DNA of 64,000 nt from Ectopseudomonas chengduensis (GTDB lineage: Bacteria; Pseudomonadota; Gammaproteobacteria; Pseudomonadales; Pseudomonadaceae). The stretch is from positions 62,001 to 126,000 of the forward strand of contig NZ_FMZQ01000008.1 in NCBI RefSeq assembly GCF_900102635.1, in the 5' to 3' direction. Made by a program: the position numbers and the translations under genes. Below are positions 1 to 8,677 of this stretch, piece by piece. Below the pieces are notes generated by a model that did not search any database, was not told the DNA's origin, and worked only from the letters and a program-made list of their open reading frames with translations. Each line of letters opens with the position of its first letter. Positions within the stretch are counted from its first letter, which is position 1.

Positions 1-858
1 GCCGAACGCCTCAAGGTACTGGCTGCCGAGCTGTCAGATAGCCTGTTCCTGGTCATGCGCGTGTACTTCGAGAAGCCACGCACCACGGTCGGTTGGAAAG
101 GTCTGATCAACGATCCGTACCTGGACGACTCGTTCAAGATTCAGGACGGGCTGCACATCGGCCGCAAGCTGCTGCGCGACCTGGCGGAAATGGGCCTGCC
201 CACCGCCACCGAGGCGCTCGACCCGATTTCCCCGCAGTACCTGCAGGACCTGATCAGCTGGTCGGCCATCGGCGCGCGCACCACCGAATCCCAGACCCAC
301 CGCGAAATGGCCTCGGGCCTGTCCTCGGCCGTTGGCTTCAAGAACGGTACCGACGGCGGTCTGACCGTGGCCATCAACGCCCTGCAATCGGTTTCCAGCC
401 CGCACCGTTTCCTCGGCATCAACCAGGAAGGTGGCGTATCCATCGTCACCACCAAGGGCAATGCCTATGGCCACGTGGTACTGCGCGGTGGCAATGGCAA
501 GCCGAACTACGACTCGGTCAGCGTTGCCATTTGTGAGCAGGAACTGACAAAAGCCGGCATTCGCCCGAACATCATGGTCGACTGCAGCCACGCCAACTCC
601 AACAAGGACCCGGCTCTGCAGCCGCTGGTGCTGGAGAACGTGGCCAACCAGATTCTCGAAGGCAACAACTCCATCGTCGGCCTGATGGTCGAGAGCCACC
701 TGGGCTGGGGCAGCCAGTCGATTCCAAAGAATCTGTGCGACCTCAAGTACGGCGTATCCATCACCGATGCCTGCATCGACTGGGATACCACTGAGAAGAG
801 CCTGCGCGGCATGCACGCCAAGCTCAAGGACGTACTGCCCAAGCGCCCTCGCGGCTAA
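1..858 (+). CDS. 3-deoxy-7-phosphoheptulonate (DAHP) synthase, class I, 5' end missing
   Basis: Condenses phosphoenolpyruvate with erythrose 4-phosphate, the first committed step of the shikimate pathway in the cytoplasm. The open frame runs from base 1 without a start codon in view, so roughly the first 70 residues of a ~355-residue protein lie outside the window. Visible class I motifs are KPRTTVGWKGLINDP near the beginning, the KNGTDGG segment, the DCSHANSNK metal and phosphate-binding stretch, and the C-terminal ESHLGWGSQ and SITDACIDW blocks. It belongs to the AroF/AroG/AroH type; which amino acid inhibits it cannot be read from this part, so no symbol is given. It ends 17 bases before a strong intrinsic terminator. 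Confidence 0.96.
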   Translation, partial: AERLKVLAAELSDSLFLVMRVYFEKPRTTVGWKGLINDPYLDDSFKIQDGLHIGRKLLRDLAEMGLPTATEALDPISPQYLQDLISWSAIGARTTESQTHREMASGLSSAVGFKNGTDGGLTVAINALQSVSSPHRFLGINQEGGVSIVTTKGNAYGHVVLRGGNGKPNYDSVSVAICEQELTKAGIRPNIMVDCSHANSNKDPALQPLVLENVANQILEGNNSIVGLMVESHLGWGSQSIPKNLCDLKYGVSITDACIDWDTTEKSLRGMHAKLKDVLPKRPRG

Positions 859-874
859 GGGCGCAGCAACAATG

Positions 875-903
875 AAAACGCCGGGCATTGCCCGGCGTTT
901 TTG
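875..903 (+). terminator. Rho-independent terminator of the DAHP synthase gene
   Basis: A perfect stem ACGCCGGGC-ATT-GCCCGGCGT followed by five T residues lies directly after the DAHP synthase stop codon. The preceding A run gives weaker function in the other direction too. Confidence 0.9.
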
Positions 904-918
904 TATCCGCATTCACAC

Positions 919-940
919 GTAGGGTGGGCTTCAGCCCACC
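919..940. repeat. GTAGGG-family palindrome, copy 1
   Basis: GTAGGGTGGGC, then TTCA, then GCCCACC: an almost perfect palindrome without a following T run. It is one of five related palindromes in the window (others at 11060, 54128, 54267 and 55836) and sits between two convergent genes. Confidence 0.75.
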
Positions 941-955
941 ACCCCGAACCGACTC

Positions 956-1228
956 CTACTGGTGACGCGAACGTCGCTCCATGTAGCGCTCGACATAGGA
1001 GCACGACGGAATCACCGTGTAGCCCTTGCCTTCGGCATATTGCAGGGCATGCTCGGTCAGCGCAGCGGCGATGCCACGGCCACGCAGCCCATTGGGTACG
1101 AAGGTGCGATAGATGTCCAACGTCTGCTTGCCCAGATCCATATAGGCCAGATAGGCACGATCACCGTCGACGGTGGTCACGAACTGGTGACTCGCCTGGT
1201 CATGGTGGATGGACAACCCGTCGCTCAT
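956..1228 (-). CDS. Small GNAT-fold N-acetyltransferase (YjdJ/COG2388 type)
   Basis: A 90-residue protein of the minimal GCN5-related acetyltransferase type. The acetyl-CoA binding motif A is visible as VPNGLRGRGIAAALTEHAL around residues 45-63, matching R/Q-x-x-G-x-G/A; the C-terminal PSCSYVERYMERR stretch is typical of this short subfamily. The start is placed at the ATG at 1228 because GGAG lies 5 bases upstream; an in-frame GTG two codons earlier would overlap that site. The natural substrate is unknown for the family. It is convergent with the DAHP synthase gene and separated from it by a terminator and a palindrome. Confidence 0.88.
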   Translation of the reverse strand: MSDGLSIHHDQASHQFVTTVDGDRAYLAYMDLGKQTLDIYRTFVPNGLRGRGIAAALTEHALQYAEGKGYTVIPSCSYVERYMERRSRHQ

Positions 1229-1373
1229 CTTCACTCCTCTAGCCGCAAACCGTTAGCGGCGCATCTATTTTTACTTCATACCGGTGCTTTGGCAAAAGCG
1301 CAAATTCCGCTGCCACTTCCGACCATGCCATTGGCCAAGCTTATCAGCCGCCGAACCGCCCAGCCACGAGCAA

Positions 1374-2747
1374 TCAGAAGCTCAAGACTGCAATGCAGAG
1401 CAGAGCCGCAATTACCGGGATAACTACCGTGATGACGAAGATATCCTTGTATGCCTGCTTGTGAGTCAGCCCCATGATCATCAGCATCGCGATCACCGCC
1501 CCGCAATGCGGCAGCGAATCGAGCCCGCCAGCAGTGATATTGGCGATACGGTGCAGCACCTCGGGCTCCACACCCATCTCGAGATAACGTGGCGCCAGGG
1601 TCTGCATGAAAATCTGCAGGCCACCAGACGAGGAACCGACTATCCCCGAGACCACGCTGACCGAGGCGAACACCGACAACAGCGGCGGCAGATCCACCCC
1701 CAGTATCCATTGGGCGAATTGGGCGAAACCTGCGGTCTGAGTGACCACCCCGCCAAAGCCGATTACCGCAGCAGTATTGAGCAGCGGCATGATCGCATCG
1801 TCAGCCCCCTGCCCCAGCAAGCCGACAGTATTGCGGCGCAACGCCGGAAACATCAGCACAGCCACCCCAGTAGCGATCACCAGGGCCAGACTGGGCCAGA
1901 GAATCGGCTGCGCCTGGCTGAAGGCCAACAGCCCACCCAGTGCCCCCTCACCTGGTACAGCCGCACCAGACAGAGCGAGCAGGCGCGGCAGGAGAATGAT
2001 CCCCAGCACAACGATGATCGGCACCAACGCCATACCCCAATGCGGACCGCTACCCGGCACACCGGCCAACTGCTGCATACGCTCGTCCTGTGCGTTAGGC
2101 TCGAATCCCTCGCCGCGCTCGCGCGCCAGGCGCCACTCACGCTGCAGATAGGCCATGCCCAGGCCGATCATCACCAGCGAGGCGAACAGACCAATCCAGG
2201 CACCAGCGAACAGGTCCGTACCCAGCGCACTGGCTGCGATCACGTTATGAATCGACGGAGAGCCAGGCAAGGCCGTCATGGTGAAGGTCCCCGCCCCCAG
2301 TGCAGTGGCGGCGCAGAACAATCGCTTGGGCAGATTGGCCTCGCGCATCAGGGTGATGCCCAGCGGATACATGGTGAAGATCACCACGAAAACTACCACT
2401 CCACCATAGGTGAGAACCGCACACACCAGCATCGCCACCCAGAGCGTGCGCTGCGTGCCCAGGCTGCGGGTAATGGCCTGCGCAATACTGCTGGCTGCCT
2501 GGCTGGCCGCCATGACCTTGCCGAAGATCGCACCACAAAGAAACAACACGAAGAACTTGCCAGCAAAGGTGAATGCGCCCAAGGGGCCGAATGGAAAGTG
2601 CTCGAGCAGCGCACCTGATACGGCGACGCCATTGGTGAGAGCCACCAGAATCGAACACAGCAATGCGGCGATGAATATGTTCACCCCGCGCAACGCCATG
2701 AAGATTAGTAGCGACAAGCCCAGCAAAAGCCCCAAATTCCCAAGCAT
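1374..2747 (-). CDS. GntP-family permease (gluconate/hydroxyacid:H+ symporter)
   Basis: A 457-residue, very hydrophobic inner-membrane protein with about 12 helices. The family signature regions are present: FFVLFLCGAIFGKVM, TYGGVVVFVVIFTMYPLG and the PGSPSIHNVI loop near residue 160. GntP-family members import gluconate, related sugar acids, D-beta-hydroxybutyrate or citrate with protons. Substrate cannot be assigned here: no kinase or regulator is adjacent, and the gluconokinase operon lies 11 kb away. The second ATG (2747) is preferred because AGGGAG lies 6 bases before it, whereas the first ATG (2753) abuts that site. Confidence 0.9.
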   Translation of the reverse strand: MLGNLGLLLGLSLLIFMALRGVNIFIAALLCSILVALTNGVAVSGALLEHFPFGPLGAFTFAGKFFVLFLCGAIFGKVMAASQAASSIAQAITRSLGTQRTLWVAMLVCAVLTYGGVVVFVVIFTMYPLGITLMREANLPKRLFCAATALGAGTFTMTALPGSPSIHNVIAASALGTDLFAGAWIGLFASLVMIGLGMAYLQREWRLARERGEGFEPNAQDERMQQLAGVPGSGPHWGMALVPIIVVLGIILLPRLLALSGAAVPGEGALGGLLAFSQAQPILWPSLALVIATGVAVLMFPALRRNTVGLLGQGADDAIMPLLNTAAVIGFGGVVTQTAGFAQFAQWILGVDLPPLLSVFASVSVVSGIVGSSSGGLQIFMQTLAPRYLEMGVEPEVLHRIANITAGGLDSLPHCGAVIAMLMIMGLTHKQAYKDIFVITVVIPVIAALLCIAVLSF

Positions 2748-2921
2748 CTGCATCTCCCTCTTTTATTGTTTTAGTTTGAAAACCGGGACAGTTATAACAG
2801 CTCGTACAACCTCAGCACTGTATCGAATGCGTAACTGTCTATTTTTTAGCCAGCCCACGCAGGTTCTAGCCTTCAGCGTCCCGTCCAAAGAAAAAAAACT
2901 GCAACTCTTGCCCTGGCTCCG

Positions 2922-2949
2922 TTTACTTACTAAAAGTAATAGGTAGTAT
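2922..2949 (+). promoter_or_regulatory. Candidate sigma-70 promoter of oprI
   Basis: TTTACT and TAGTAT are separated by 16 bases, about 70 bases before the oprI start codon, in an AT-rich gap. The spacer contains the near-palindrome TTACTAAAAGTAA. This is a prediction from sequence only. Confidence 0.45.
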
Positions 2950-3018
2950 GTACGCCGGCTAATTTCCCGCAGTTGGGGAATTGCTCTTTATGGAAAACTC
3001 CACCTCAAGGGGAACACG

Positions 3019-3270
3019 ATGAACAACGTTCTGAAATTCTCTGCTCTGGCTCTGGCCGCAGTTCTGGCTACCGGTTGCAGCAGCATGTCCAAAGAAACCG
3101 AAGCTCGTCTGACTGCTACCGAAGACGCAGCTGCTCGCGCTCAAGCCCGTGCTGACGAAGCCTACCGCAAGGCCGATGAAGCTCTGGCCGCTGCTCAGAA
3201 AGCTCAGCAGACTGCTGACGAAGCTAACGAGCGCGCTCTGCGCATGCTGGAAAAAGCCAGCCGCAAGTAA
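3019..3270 (+). CDS. oprI: Major outer-membrane lipoprotein OprI (Lpp-like)
   Basis: An 83-residue lipoprotein that is usually among the most abundant proteins of a pseudomonad. The signal peptide ends in a lipobox LATGC with the acylated Cys at residue 20. The mature part is an Ala-rich helix with heptad spacing ([20 protein letters not shown] and onward) that forms a trimeric coiled coil, ending in a C-terminal Lys as needed for attachment to peptidoglycan. AGGGG lies 8 bases before the ATG. Codon use is strongly biased, as in highly expressed genes. It is followed by its own terminator, and the adjacent LD-transpeptidase could act on the same lipoprotein; that link is an inference. Confidence 0.97.
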   Translation: MNNVLKFSALALAAVLATGCSSMSKETEARLTATEDAAARAQARADEAYRKADEALAAAQKAQQTADEANERALRMLEKASRK

Positions 3271-3289
3271 TTGCGACTCGTTTTTTCGA

Positions 3290-3321
3290 AAGCCGCCCCA
3301 GGCAACTGGTGCGGCTTTTTT
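3290..3321 (+). terminator. Rho-independent terminator of oprI
   Basis: AAGCCGC and GCGGCTT form a stem around a 14-base loop, followed by T5, 20 bases after the oprI stop. Confidence 0.8.
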
Positions 3322-3371
3322 ATTACCTGCTCATGCCTGACCCTCTCCGAACAGCTCGATTGCCGGGCAAT

Positions 3372-3406
3372 AAAAAACCCGCATACACGAATGCAGGCGG
3401 GCTTTT
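3372..3406 (-). terminator. Rho-independent terminator of the LD-transpeptidase gene
   Basis: Read on the minus strand, GCCCGC pairs with GCGGGT followed by a run of six T residues, 15 bases after the stop codon of the leftward gene. Confidence 0.75.
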
Positions 3407-3420
3407 ACAACTTTGCCGAA

Positions 3421-4377
3421 TCAGAACGGGTTGTCGTTGCTCGCCACCACATTATCGGTCTGCGCCGCGATAGGTACCGGCATACCGTCCTCGGCAGCAA
3501 CCACCTCACGGACCATCTCCCAGTCAAGGCGCAGGCCGCTGAGTTCATCACGCTTGAGCAACGCATTGATCACCGCAGTGTGCTTGTCGACAACAGAGGG
3601 GTCACCCTCGTCATCCAGTGGCGCATGCGCTTCCAGATAGATCTTGCCGCTGCTTACACCAAACTTGTAGGGCTCGTTGATGATGCGTACCGGCGTGCCG
3701 ACCGGTACCATGCCCGCCAGCTCCAGCACGTTGTGGTTGAGCATGCGGAAGCAGCCGTGGCTGACGCGCATGCCGATACCGAACTTCTTGTTCGAACCAT
3801 GGATCAGGTAGCCAGGAAACGACAGCGTCATCTTGTAGGGGCCCAGCGGATTGTCCGGGCCAGGCGGCACCACGGTGGGCAGAATGTCGCCCTCGGCCGC
3901 ATGCTCTTCGCGAATCGACTTCGGCGGATACCAGGCCGGGTTCGGCGTTTTCACGGTCACGCGGCCTGTGCCCAGCGGCGAACCCCAGCCCTCACGGCCA
4001 ATGCCCAGCGGGAAGGTGTGCACCACGTTCTGGCCTTTCGGGAAGTAGTACATCCGGTACTCGGCCAGATTGATCACGATGCCTTCGCGCGGACCGGGTG
4101 GCAGCACGTAACGAGTCGGCAGGATGATCTCGGTACCCTCGCCCGGCAACCAGGGATCGACGCCCGGGTTGGCCGCGACCATTTCCAGATAGCCGAGATC
4201 GTTTGCCGTTCCCAGATCGGCGAAGGTGTCTTCGTACTTGGCCTTGATCACCTGTACCTGGCCCACCACATCCTCGCCCGGCGGCGGCAGTGGAAGTTCG
4301 AGTGCCTGTACCGCAGCGCTGGAGCACAGTGCGACCAGAGTCAGACAGCGGTTGACCGCAGAGAAGCGCGACAACAT
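3421..4377 (-). CDS. L,D-transpeptidase (ErfK/YbiS/YcfS/YnhG family)
   Basis: A 318-residue periplasmic enzyme that forms 3-3 crosslinks in peptidoglycan or attaches Lpp-type lipoproteins to it. A signal peptide (AVNRCLTLVALCSSAAVQA) is followed by a LysM-like segment (YEDTFADLGTANDLGYLEM) and then the YkuD catalytic domain. The YkuD motif HGSNKKFGIGMRVSHGCFRM is complete, with the nucleophilic Cys in SHGCFRM. The start is at 4377, preceded by AAGGGA; the frame is open a further 101 codons upstream but that part is not signal-like. Its position back-to-back with oprI fits a role in anchoring OprI, but no sequence feature proves it. Confidence 0.93.
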   Translation of the reverse strand: MLSRFSAVNRCLTLVALCSSAAVQALELPLPPPGEDVVGQVQVIKAKYEDTFADLGTANDLGYLEMVAANPGVDPWLPGEGTEIILPTRYVLPPGPREGIVINLAEYRMYYFPKGQNVVHTFPLGIGREGWGSPLGTGRVTVKTPNPAWYPPKSIREEHAAEGDILPTVVPPGPDNPLGPYKMTLSFPGYLIHGSNKKFGIGMRVSHGCFRMLNHNVLELAGMVPVGTPVRIINEPYKFGVSSGKIYLEAHAPLDDEGDPSVVDKHTAVINALLKRDELSGLRLDWEMVREVVAAEDGMPVPIAAQTDNVVASNDNPF

Positions 4378-4447
4378 CCGGGAGTCCCTTGAAGAGTTGA
4401 ATGATATTGCGGCGATTGTACACCGCCGTTCGCAAGCCGGGCAGACG

Positions 4448-4729
4448 TCAGCCATCCGCCCAATTCGAGCACAGCCCCTGGCGCTGCGCCTCGAATGCCG
4501 CCAGGCAAGCGGGACACAGACGACGGTCACGCAGCCAGACCTTTTCCAGCGCCCGCCAACGCGGTTGCGCCGGCAACAAGCCACCGCAAAGCGTGCGATC
4601 AGCATGCCCACCCAGGCGCAACTGGCGAGCCACCAGATGCACACGCACCTCACGACAAGCGAACAGATCCAGCTGCTCATCCGGCTCGATCAGTTGGTAG
4701 GCATAAAGGGACCAGGCGGGACGCGGCAT
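4448..4729 (-). CDS. Conserved hypothetical protein with two cysteine pairs
   Basis: A 93-residue protein I do not recognise by function. Five Cys occur, among them Cys in FACREV, CGG and a CPAC pair near residue 72, which could bind a metal. A GGAG site lies 6 bases before the ATG at 4729, and the same position between an LD-transpeptidase gene and tesA is held by a hypothetical gene in P. aeruginosa as I recall, which supports it being real. No signal peptide or membrane helix is visible, so it is probably cytoplasmic. Confidence 0.7.
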   Translation of the reverse strand: MPRPAWSLYAYQLIEPDEQLDLFACREVRVHLVARQLRLGGHADRTLCGGLLPAQPRWRALEKVWLRDRRLCPACLAAFEAQRQGLCSNWADG

Positions 4730-4818
4730 CTGGGGCTCCGTGACAGGTCGGCCACATTAGCCGAAAGGCTTGAGGCGGAAAAGCCTGTGCCTACTGTGTT
4801 TCCGCCGAAAACAGGCAC

Positions 4819-5424
4819 TTACAGCAGCGGTTTGAGCGTCGGCCAGACATTCTCCAGCAACACCGCCTGCGCGGACTCGGTCGGGTGAATGCCATCGGCC
4901 TGCATCATCCCCGGCACACCACCGACACCCTCGAGAAAGAACGGCACCAGCGGCACCTTCTTCTGCTCTGCCAAATCAGCGAAAACCTGGGCGAAAGACG
5001 TGGTGTAGCGCGCGCCATAGTTGGGTGGCAAACGCATACCGAGAAGCAGCACATCGGCACCGGCAGACTGCGACTTATCGATCATCGACGCAAGATTCTG
5101 TTGCAATTGCGCTGGGGGCTGGCCACGCAGACCATCGTTGCCTCCCAACTCGATGATGACCAGCTCCGGCTTGTGCTCTGCAAGCAGCGCAGAGAGCCGC
5201 GCAGCGCCGCCTGCGCTGGTGTCGCCGCTGATCGAGGCATTGACCACCGAGTGCTCGAAACCCTCTTCATTCAGCCGCTTTTCCAGCAAGGCGACCCAGC
5301 CCTGGCGGCTATCCAGGCCAAAAGCGGCGCTGATACTATCGCCGACCACAAGCAGGGTGCCTGCAACCGCCCCCTGAGCCCAGAGCATCAGGGTCAAGGC
5401 ACCACTCAACCACCATGCACGCAT
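4819..5424 (-). CDS. tesA: Multifunctional acyl-CoA thioesterase I / arylesterase / lysophospholipase L1
   Basis: A 201-residue SGNH-hydrolase of the periplasm that cleaves thioesters, esters and lysophospholipids. The signal peptide ends at AVA (residues 19-21). Block I GDSIS carries the nucleophile Ser30; the oxyanion residues are in SGDTSAGG and LGGND; block V DGIHPTESAQ supplies the catalytic Asp and His. Length fits E. coli TesA. It is divergent from the ABC gene: the two start codons are only 11 bases apart, as in the E. coli tesA-ybbA arrangement, so the promoters must lie inside each other's coding sequence. Confidence 0.96.
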   Translation of the reverse strand: MRAWWLSGALTLMLWAQGAVAGTLLVVGDSISAAFGLDSRQGWVALLEKRLNEEGFEHSVVNASISGDTSAGGAARLSALLAEHKPELVIIELGGNDGLRGQPPAQLQQNLASMIDKSQSAGADVLLLGMRLPPNYGARYTTSFAQVFADLAEQKKVPLVPFFLEGVGGVPGMMQADGIHPTESAQAVLLENVWPTLKPLL

Positions 5425-5435
5425 TTGGAATCTCC

Positions 5436-6119
5436 ATGACTTCGAGCATTCTCGCTGCGCGGAACCTTAGCAAAGTGGTCAGCAGCGCGGAAGGCGAGCT
5501 GACCATCCTCCATGATCTCGATCTCGAACTGAGCAAAGGCGACAGCCTGGCCATCGTCGGCGCCTCAGGCTCTGGCAAATCCACCCTGCTCGGATTGCTC
5601 GCCGGTCTGGACCTGCCCAGCGGCGGCGCGGTACTGCTGGCCGGCAAAAACCTTAGCGAACTCGATGAAGACCAGCGCGCGCGCCTGCGCGCCGAGCATG
5701 TGGGTTTCGTCTTCCAGTCGTTCCAGTTGCTCGACAGCCTCAACGCGCTGGAGAACGTGATGCTGCCGCTGGAGCTGGAAGGCCACGCCGATGCCCGCCA
5801 GCGCGCCCGGACTCTGCTCGAACGCGTCGGACTGGGTCAACGTCTGACGCACTACCCGCGCCAGCTATCCGGTGGCGAGCAACAGCGCGTGGCCATTGCC
5901 CGCGCCTTCGCTGCAGAACCGGACGTGCTATTCGCCGATGAGCCCACCGGTAACCTCGACAGCCACACCGGAGAACGCATCAGCGACCTGCTGTTTCAGC
6001 TTAACCAGGAACGCGGTACCACCCTGGTGCTGGTCACCCACGACGAGCGCCTGGCGCACCGCTGCCAGCGCCTGATTCGCCTGGAAGCCGGACACCTGAT
6101 CGATCGCGTGGAGCCCTGA
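5436..6119 (+). CDS. ybbA: ABC transporter ATP-binding protein (YbbA/LolD-like)
   Basis: A 227-residue cytoplasmic ATPase of the LolD/MacB subgroup. Walker A GASGSGKS at residues 42-49, signature LSGGEQQR, Walker [13 protein letters not shown] and the switch His in VTHDE are all present. The start ATG at 5436 follows GGA closely; an earlier ATG at 5415 lies inside tesA and adds residues unlike the family. The stop codon overlaps the start of the permease gene by one base (TGATG), so the two are translationally coupled. The substrate of the YbbA-YbbP pair is not established. Confidence 0.94.
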   Translation: MTSSILAARNLSKVVSSAEGELTILHDLDLELSKGDSLAIVGASGSGKSTLLGLLAGLDLPSGGAVLLAGKNLSELDEDQRARLRAEHVGFVFQSFQLLDSLNALENVMLPLELEGHADARQRARTLLERVGLGQRLTHYPRQLSGGEQQRVAIARAFAAEPDVLFADEPTGNLDSHTGERISDLLFQLNQERGTTLVLVTHDERLAHRCQRLIRLEAGHLIDRVEP

Positions 6120-8623
6120 TGAAACGCGTACCCGTCACTCGCCTGTTTTCGCTCGCTGCCCGCCAACTGCTGCGCGATGCCCGCGCCGGCGAGTTGCGGG
6201 TGCTGTTCTTCGCCTTGCTGGTCGCTGTGGCCGCCAGCAGCGCCATCGGTTATTTCAGCGCACGCCTGAATGACGCCATGCTGCTGCGTGCCAGCGAGTT
6301 TCTCGCTGCTGATCTACGCCTGAGTGGCAGCTCGCCGGCCAGCCAGCAACAGATAGACGCGGGGCTCAAGCTGGGTCTCGATCACGCACAAGCGGTGGAG
6401 TTTTCCAGCGTGGTGGCGGCCCAGGAAGGCATTCAGCTGGCCAGCGTCAAGGCAGCCAATAGCCTTTATCCGCTGCGCGGCGAACTGAGGAGCGCTGCTG
6501 AACCCTACGCACCAGAGGAAGCGGGTTCCGGCCCGCGCCCCGGAGAAGTCTGGGCCGAAGCGCGCCTGATGGTCGCGCTGAATCTGAAGATTGGCGATGA
6601 ACTGGAAATAGGCGCCAAAACCCTGCGCTTGAGCCGTGTGCTCACCTATGACCCCGACACTGCTGGCGACTTTTACAGCCTGACGCCGCGCGTGCTGATG
6701 CACCTGGACGACCTTGCTGCGACTGAAGTGGTACAACCCGGTAGCCGCGTGCGCTTCCGCGAACTCTGGCGCGGCGATGCCAATGCCCTGGCGGCCTACC
6801 GTCAGGCAGTCGAAGCAGGCCTGGAACCCAATCAGCGCCTGGACGACGCTCGCGATAGCAATCGCCAGGTCGGCGGCGCCCTCGGCCGCGCCGAACGTTA
6901 TCTGAACCTGGCCAGCCTGGCAGCCGTGTTGCTCGCTGGTGTCGCGGTAGCACTCTCGGCGGCTCGCTTCGCGGCGAGGCGCTTCGATGCCAGCGCGCTG
7001 CTGCGCTGCCTCGGGCTGTCACGGCGTGAAGCGTTGGCCCTGTTCGGCCTGCAACTGGCGTTGCTCGGGCTGATCGCCTGCCTGATCGGCGCGCTGCTGG
7101 GCTGGGCCGGCCAACACGTGCTCTTCTATTTGCTGCGCGGGCTGATCCCGGATGATCTGCCGCCGGCCGACCTGTGGCCCGCATTGGCCGGCATGGCCAC
7201 CGGTCTGGTGGCGCTGGCCGGTTTCGCCCTGCCGCCGCTGGCCGCACTCGGCCGCGTGCCACCGCTGCGAGTGCTACGCCGCGATATGCTGCCGGTACCG
7301 GCCAGCTCCTGGCTGGTCTACGGCGCAGCGCTGATCGCACTGGGTTTGATCATGTGGCGCCTGAGCCTGGATCTGCGCCTGACGCTGGCACTGCTGGGTG
7401 GCGGACTACTCGCTGCATTGCTGCTCGGCGGTCTGTTGTTGCTCGGCTTGCAGAGCCTGCGCCGCCTGCTGCAGCGCGCCGCCCTGCCCTGGCGCCTGGG
7501 CCTGGGTCAGTTGCTGCGCCATCCGCTGGCTGCAGCCGGACAATCGCTGGCGTTCGGCCTGATCCTGCTGGCCATGGCGCTGATCGCCCTGCTGCGCGGC
7601 GAGCTGCTCGATACCTGGCAGGACCAGTTGCCGGAGGACGCACCCAATCATTTCGCCCTCAATGTGCTGCCTGCCGAGCGCGATGCGTTCGCCGCACGCC
7701 TGGCCGAGCTATCGCCGCATCCAGCCCCGCTGTATCCCGTGGTGCCGGGCCGACTGATCATGATCAACGGTGAGCCGGTTCGCCAACTGGTAACCAAGGA
7801 AAGTCGCGGCGAGCGCGCTATCCAGCGCGACCTGAGCCTGACCTGGGCCGAGGATCTGCCATCCGACAACCTGATCACCGCTGGCAATTGGTGGGGCGCC
7901 GCGCACGCCAGCGAGCTGCCTGGCGTTTCCGTCGAATCCGAGCTGGCCGAAAGCCTGCAACTGAAGCTCGGCGACCAGTTGCGTTTCAATGTCGGCGGTA
8001 TCGAACGCGACGCGCAGGTCACCAGCCTGCGCCAGGTGGATTGGGACAGTTTCCAGCCCAACTTCTACATGATCTTCGAGCCGCAGACCCTGCAGGACCT
8101 GCCTGCCACCTACCTGACCAGCTTCTACCTGCCGCCCGGCCAGGACGCGGAGCTGGTAGCCCTCAGCCGCGCCTTCCCCAGCGTGACGCTGCTGCAGGTC
8201 GACGCCCTGCTGGCGCAACTGCGCAGCATCCTCGCTCAGGTCACCCTGGCCATCGAGTACGTACTGCTGTTCGTGCTCGCCGCCGGCATCACCGTGCTGC
8301 TCGCTGGGCTGCAGGCGACACTGGACGAGCGTATTCGCCAGGGCGCGCTGCTGCGCGCACTGGGTGCCGAACGCCAGCTGCTGATCAGCGCTCGCCGCGC
8401 CGAGTTCGGCCTGCTCGGCGCTGCCGCTGGCCTGCTGGCCGCGCTGGGCTGTGAGCTGGTGAGCTTTCTGCTCTATCGCTACGCATTCGACATGAGCTGG
8501 CAACCGCACCCCTGGCTGCTTCTGCTGCCGCTGATCGGCGCGCTGCTGATTGGTCTGGCCGGCGTGCTCGGCACTCGCCGCGCACTGAATGCCAGCCCGT
8601 TGAGCGTGCTACGCGAAGGCTGA
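6119..8623 (+). CDS. ybbP: FtsX-like ABC permease (YbbP family)
   Basis: An 834-residue inner-membrane protein. One N-terminal helix (about residues 28-48) is followed by a periplasmic MacB-like domain, a first FtsX domain (about 255-375, with ARRFDASALLRCLGLSRREA), central helices around 395-505, a second periplasmic region and a final FtsX domain (about 705-830). The duplicated FtsX plan is typical of YbbP, which works with the ATPase encoded just upstream. In other bacteria the pair is often placed beside tesA, which suggests a role with lipids or released acyl chains; this is an inference from context only. Confidence 0.92.
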   Translation: MKRVPVTRLFSLAARQLLRDARAGELRVLFFALLVAVAASSAIGYFSARLNDAMLLRASEFLAADLRLSGSSPASQQQIDAGLKLGLDHAQAVEFSSVVAAQEGIQLASVKAANSLYPLRGELRSAAEPYAPEEAGSGPRPGEVWAEARLMVALNLKIGDELEIGAKTLRLSRVLTYDPDTAGDFYSLTPRVLMHLDDLAATEVVQPGSRVRFRELWRGDANALAAYRQAVEAGLEPNQRLDDARDSNRQVGGALGRAERYLNLASLAAVLLAGVAVALSAARFAARRFDASALLRCLGLSRREALALFGLQLALLGLIACLIGALLGWAGQHVLFYLLRGLIPDDLPPADLWPALAGMATGLVALAGFALPPLAALGRVPPLRVLRRDMLPVPASSWLVYGAALIALGLIMWRLSLDLRLTLALLGGGLLAALLLGGLLLLGLQSLRRLLQRAALPWRLGLGQLLRHPLAAAGQSLAFGLILLAMALIALLRGELLDTWQDQLPEDAPNHFALNVLPAERDAFAARLAELSPHPAPLYPVVPGRLIMINGEPVRQLVTKESRGERAIQRDLSLTWAEDLPSDNLITAGNWWGAAHASELPGVSVESELAESLQLKLGDQLRFNVGGIERDAQVTSLRQVDWDSFQPNFYMIFEPQTLQDLPATYLTSFYLPPGQDAELVALSRAFPSVTLLQVDALLAQLRSILAQVTLAIEYVLLFVLAAGITVLLAGLQATLDERIRQGALLRALGAERQLLISARRAEFGLLGAAAGLLAALGCELVSFLLYRYAFDMSWQPHPWLLLLPLIGALLIGLAGVLGTRRALNASPLSVLREG

Positions 8624-8631
8624 GAACCGTG

Positions 8632-8662
8632 AGAGGGGTTTGCTAAACTTGGCGCCCCTCTT
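8632..8662. other. Inverted repeat ahead of greB
   Basis: AGAGGGG and CCCCTCT are separated by 16-17 bases just before the greB ribosome-binding region. It could be a weak terminator of the ybbAP transcript or a structure in the greB leader; no T run follows. Confidence 0.35.
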
Positions 8663-8677
8663 CCTACCCGAGACACC

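Noticed and set aside
34..912. A 292-codon minus-strand open frame opposite the DAHP synthase gene.
   Set aside because: Covers a conserved gene and crosses its terminator; no recognisable protein features.
1235..1373. GCCGC/GCGGC inverted repeat as a terminator for the GntP-type permease gene.
   Set aside because: The stem is only 5 bp with a 9-base loop and no T run, too weak to call.
3271..4392. A 373-codon plus-strand open frame opposite the LD-transpeptidase gene.
   Set aside because: Antisense shadow that also crosses two terminators.
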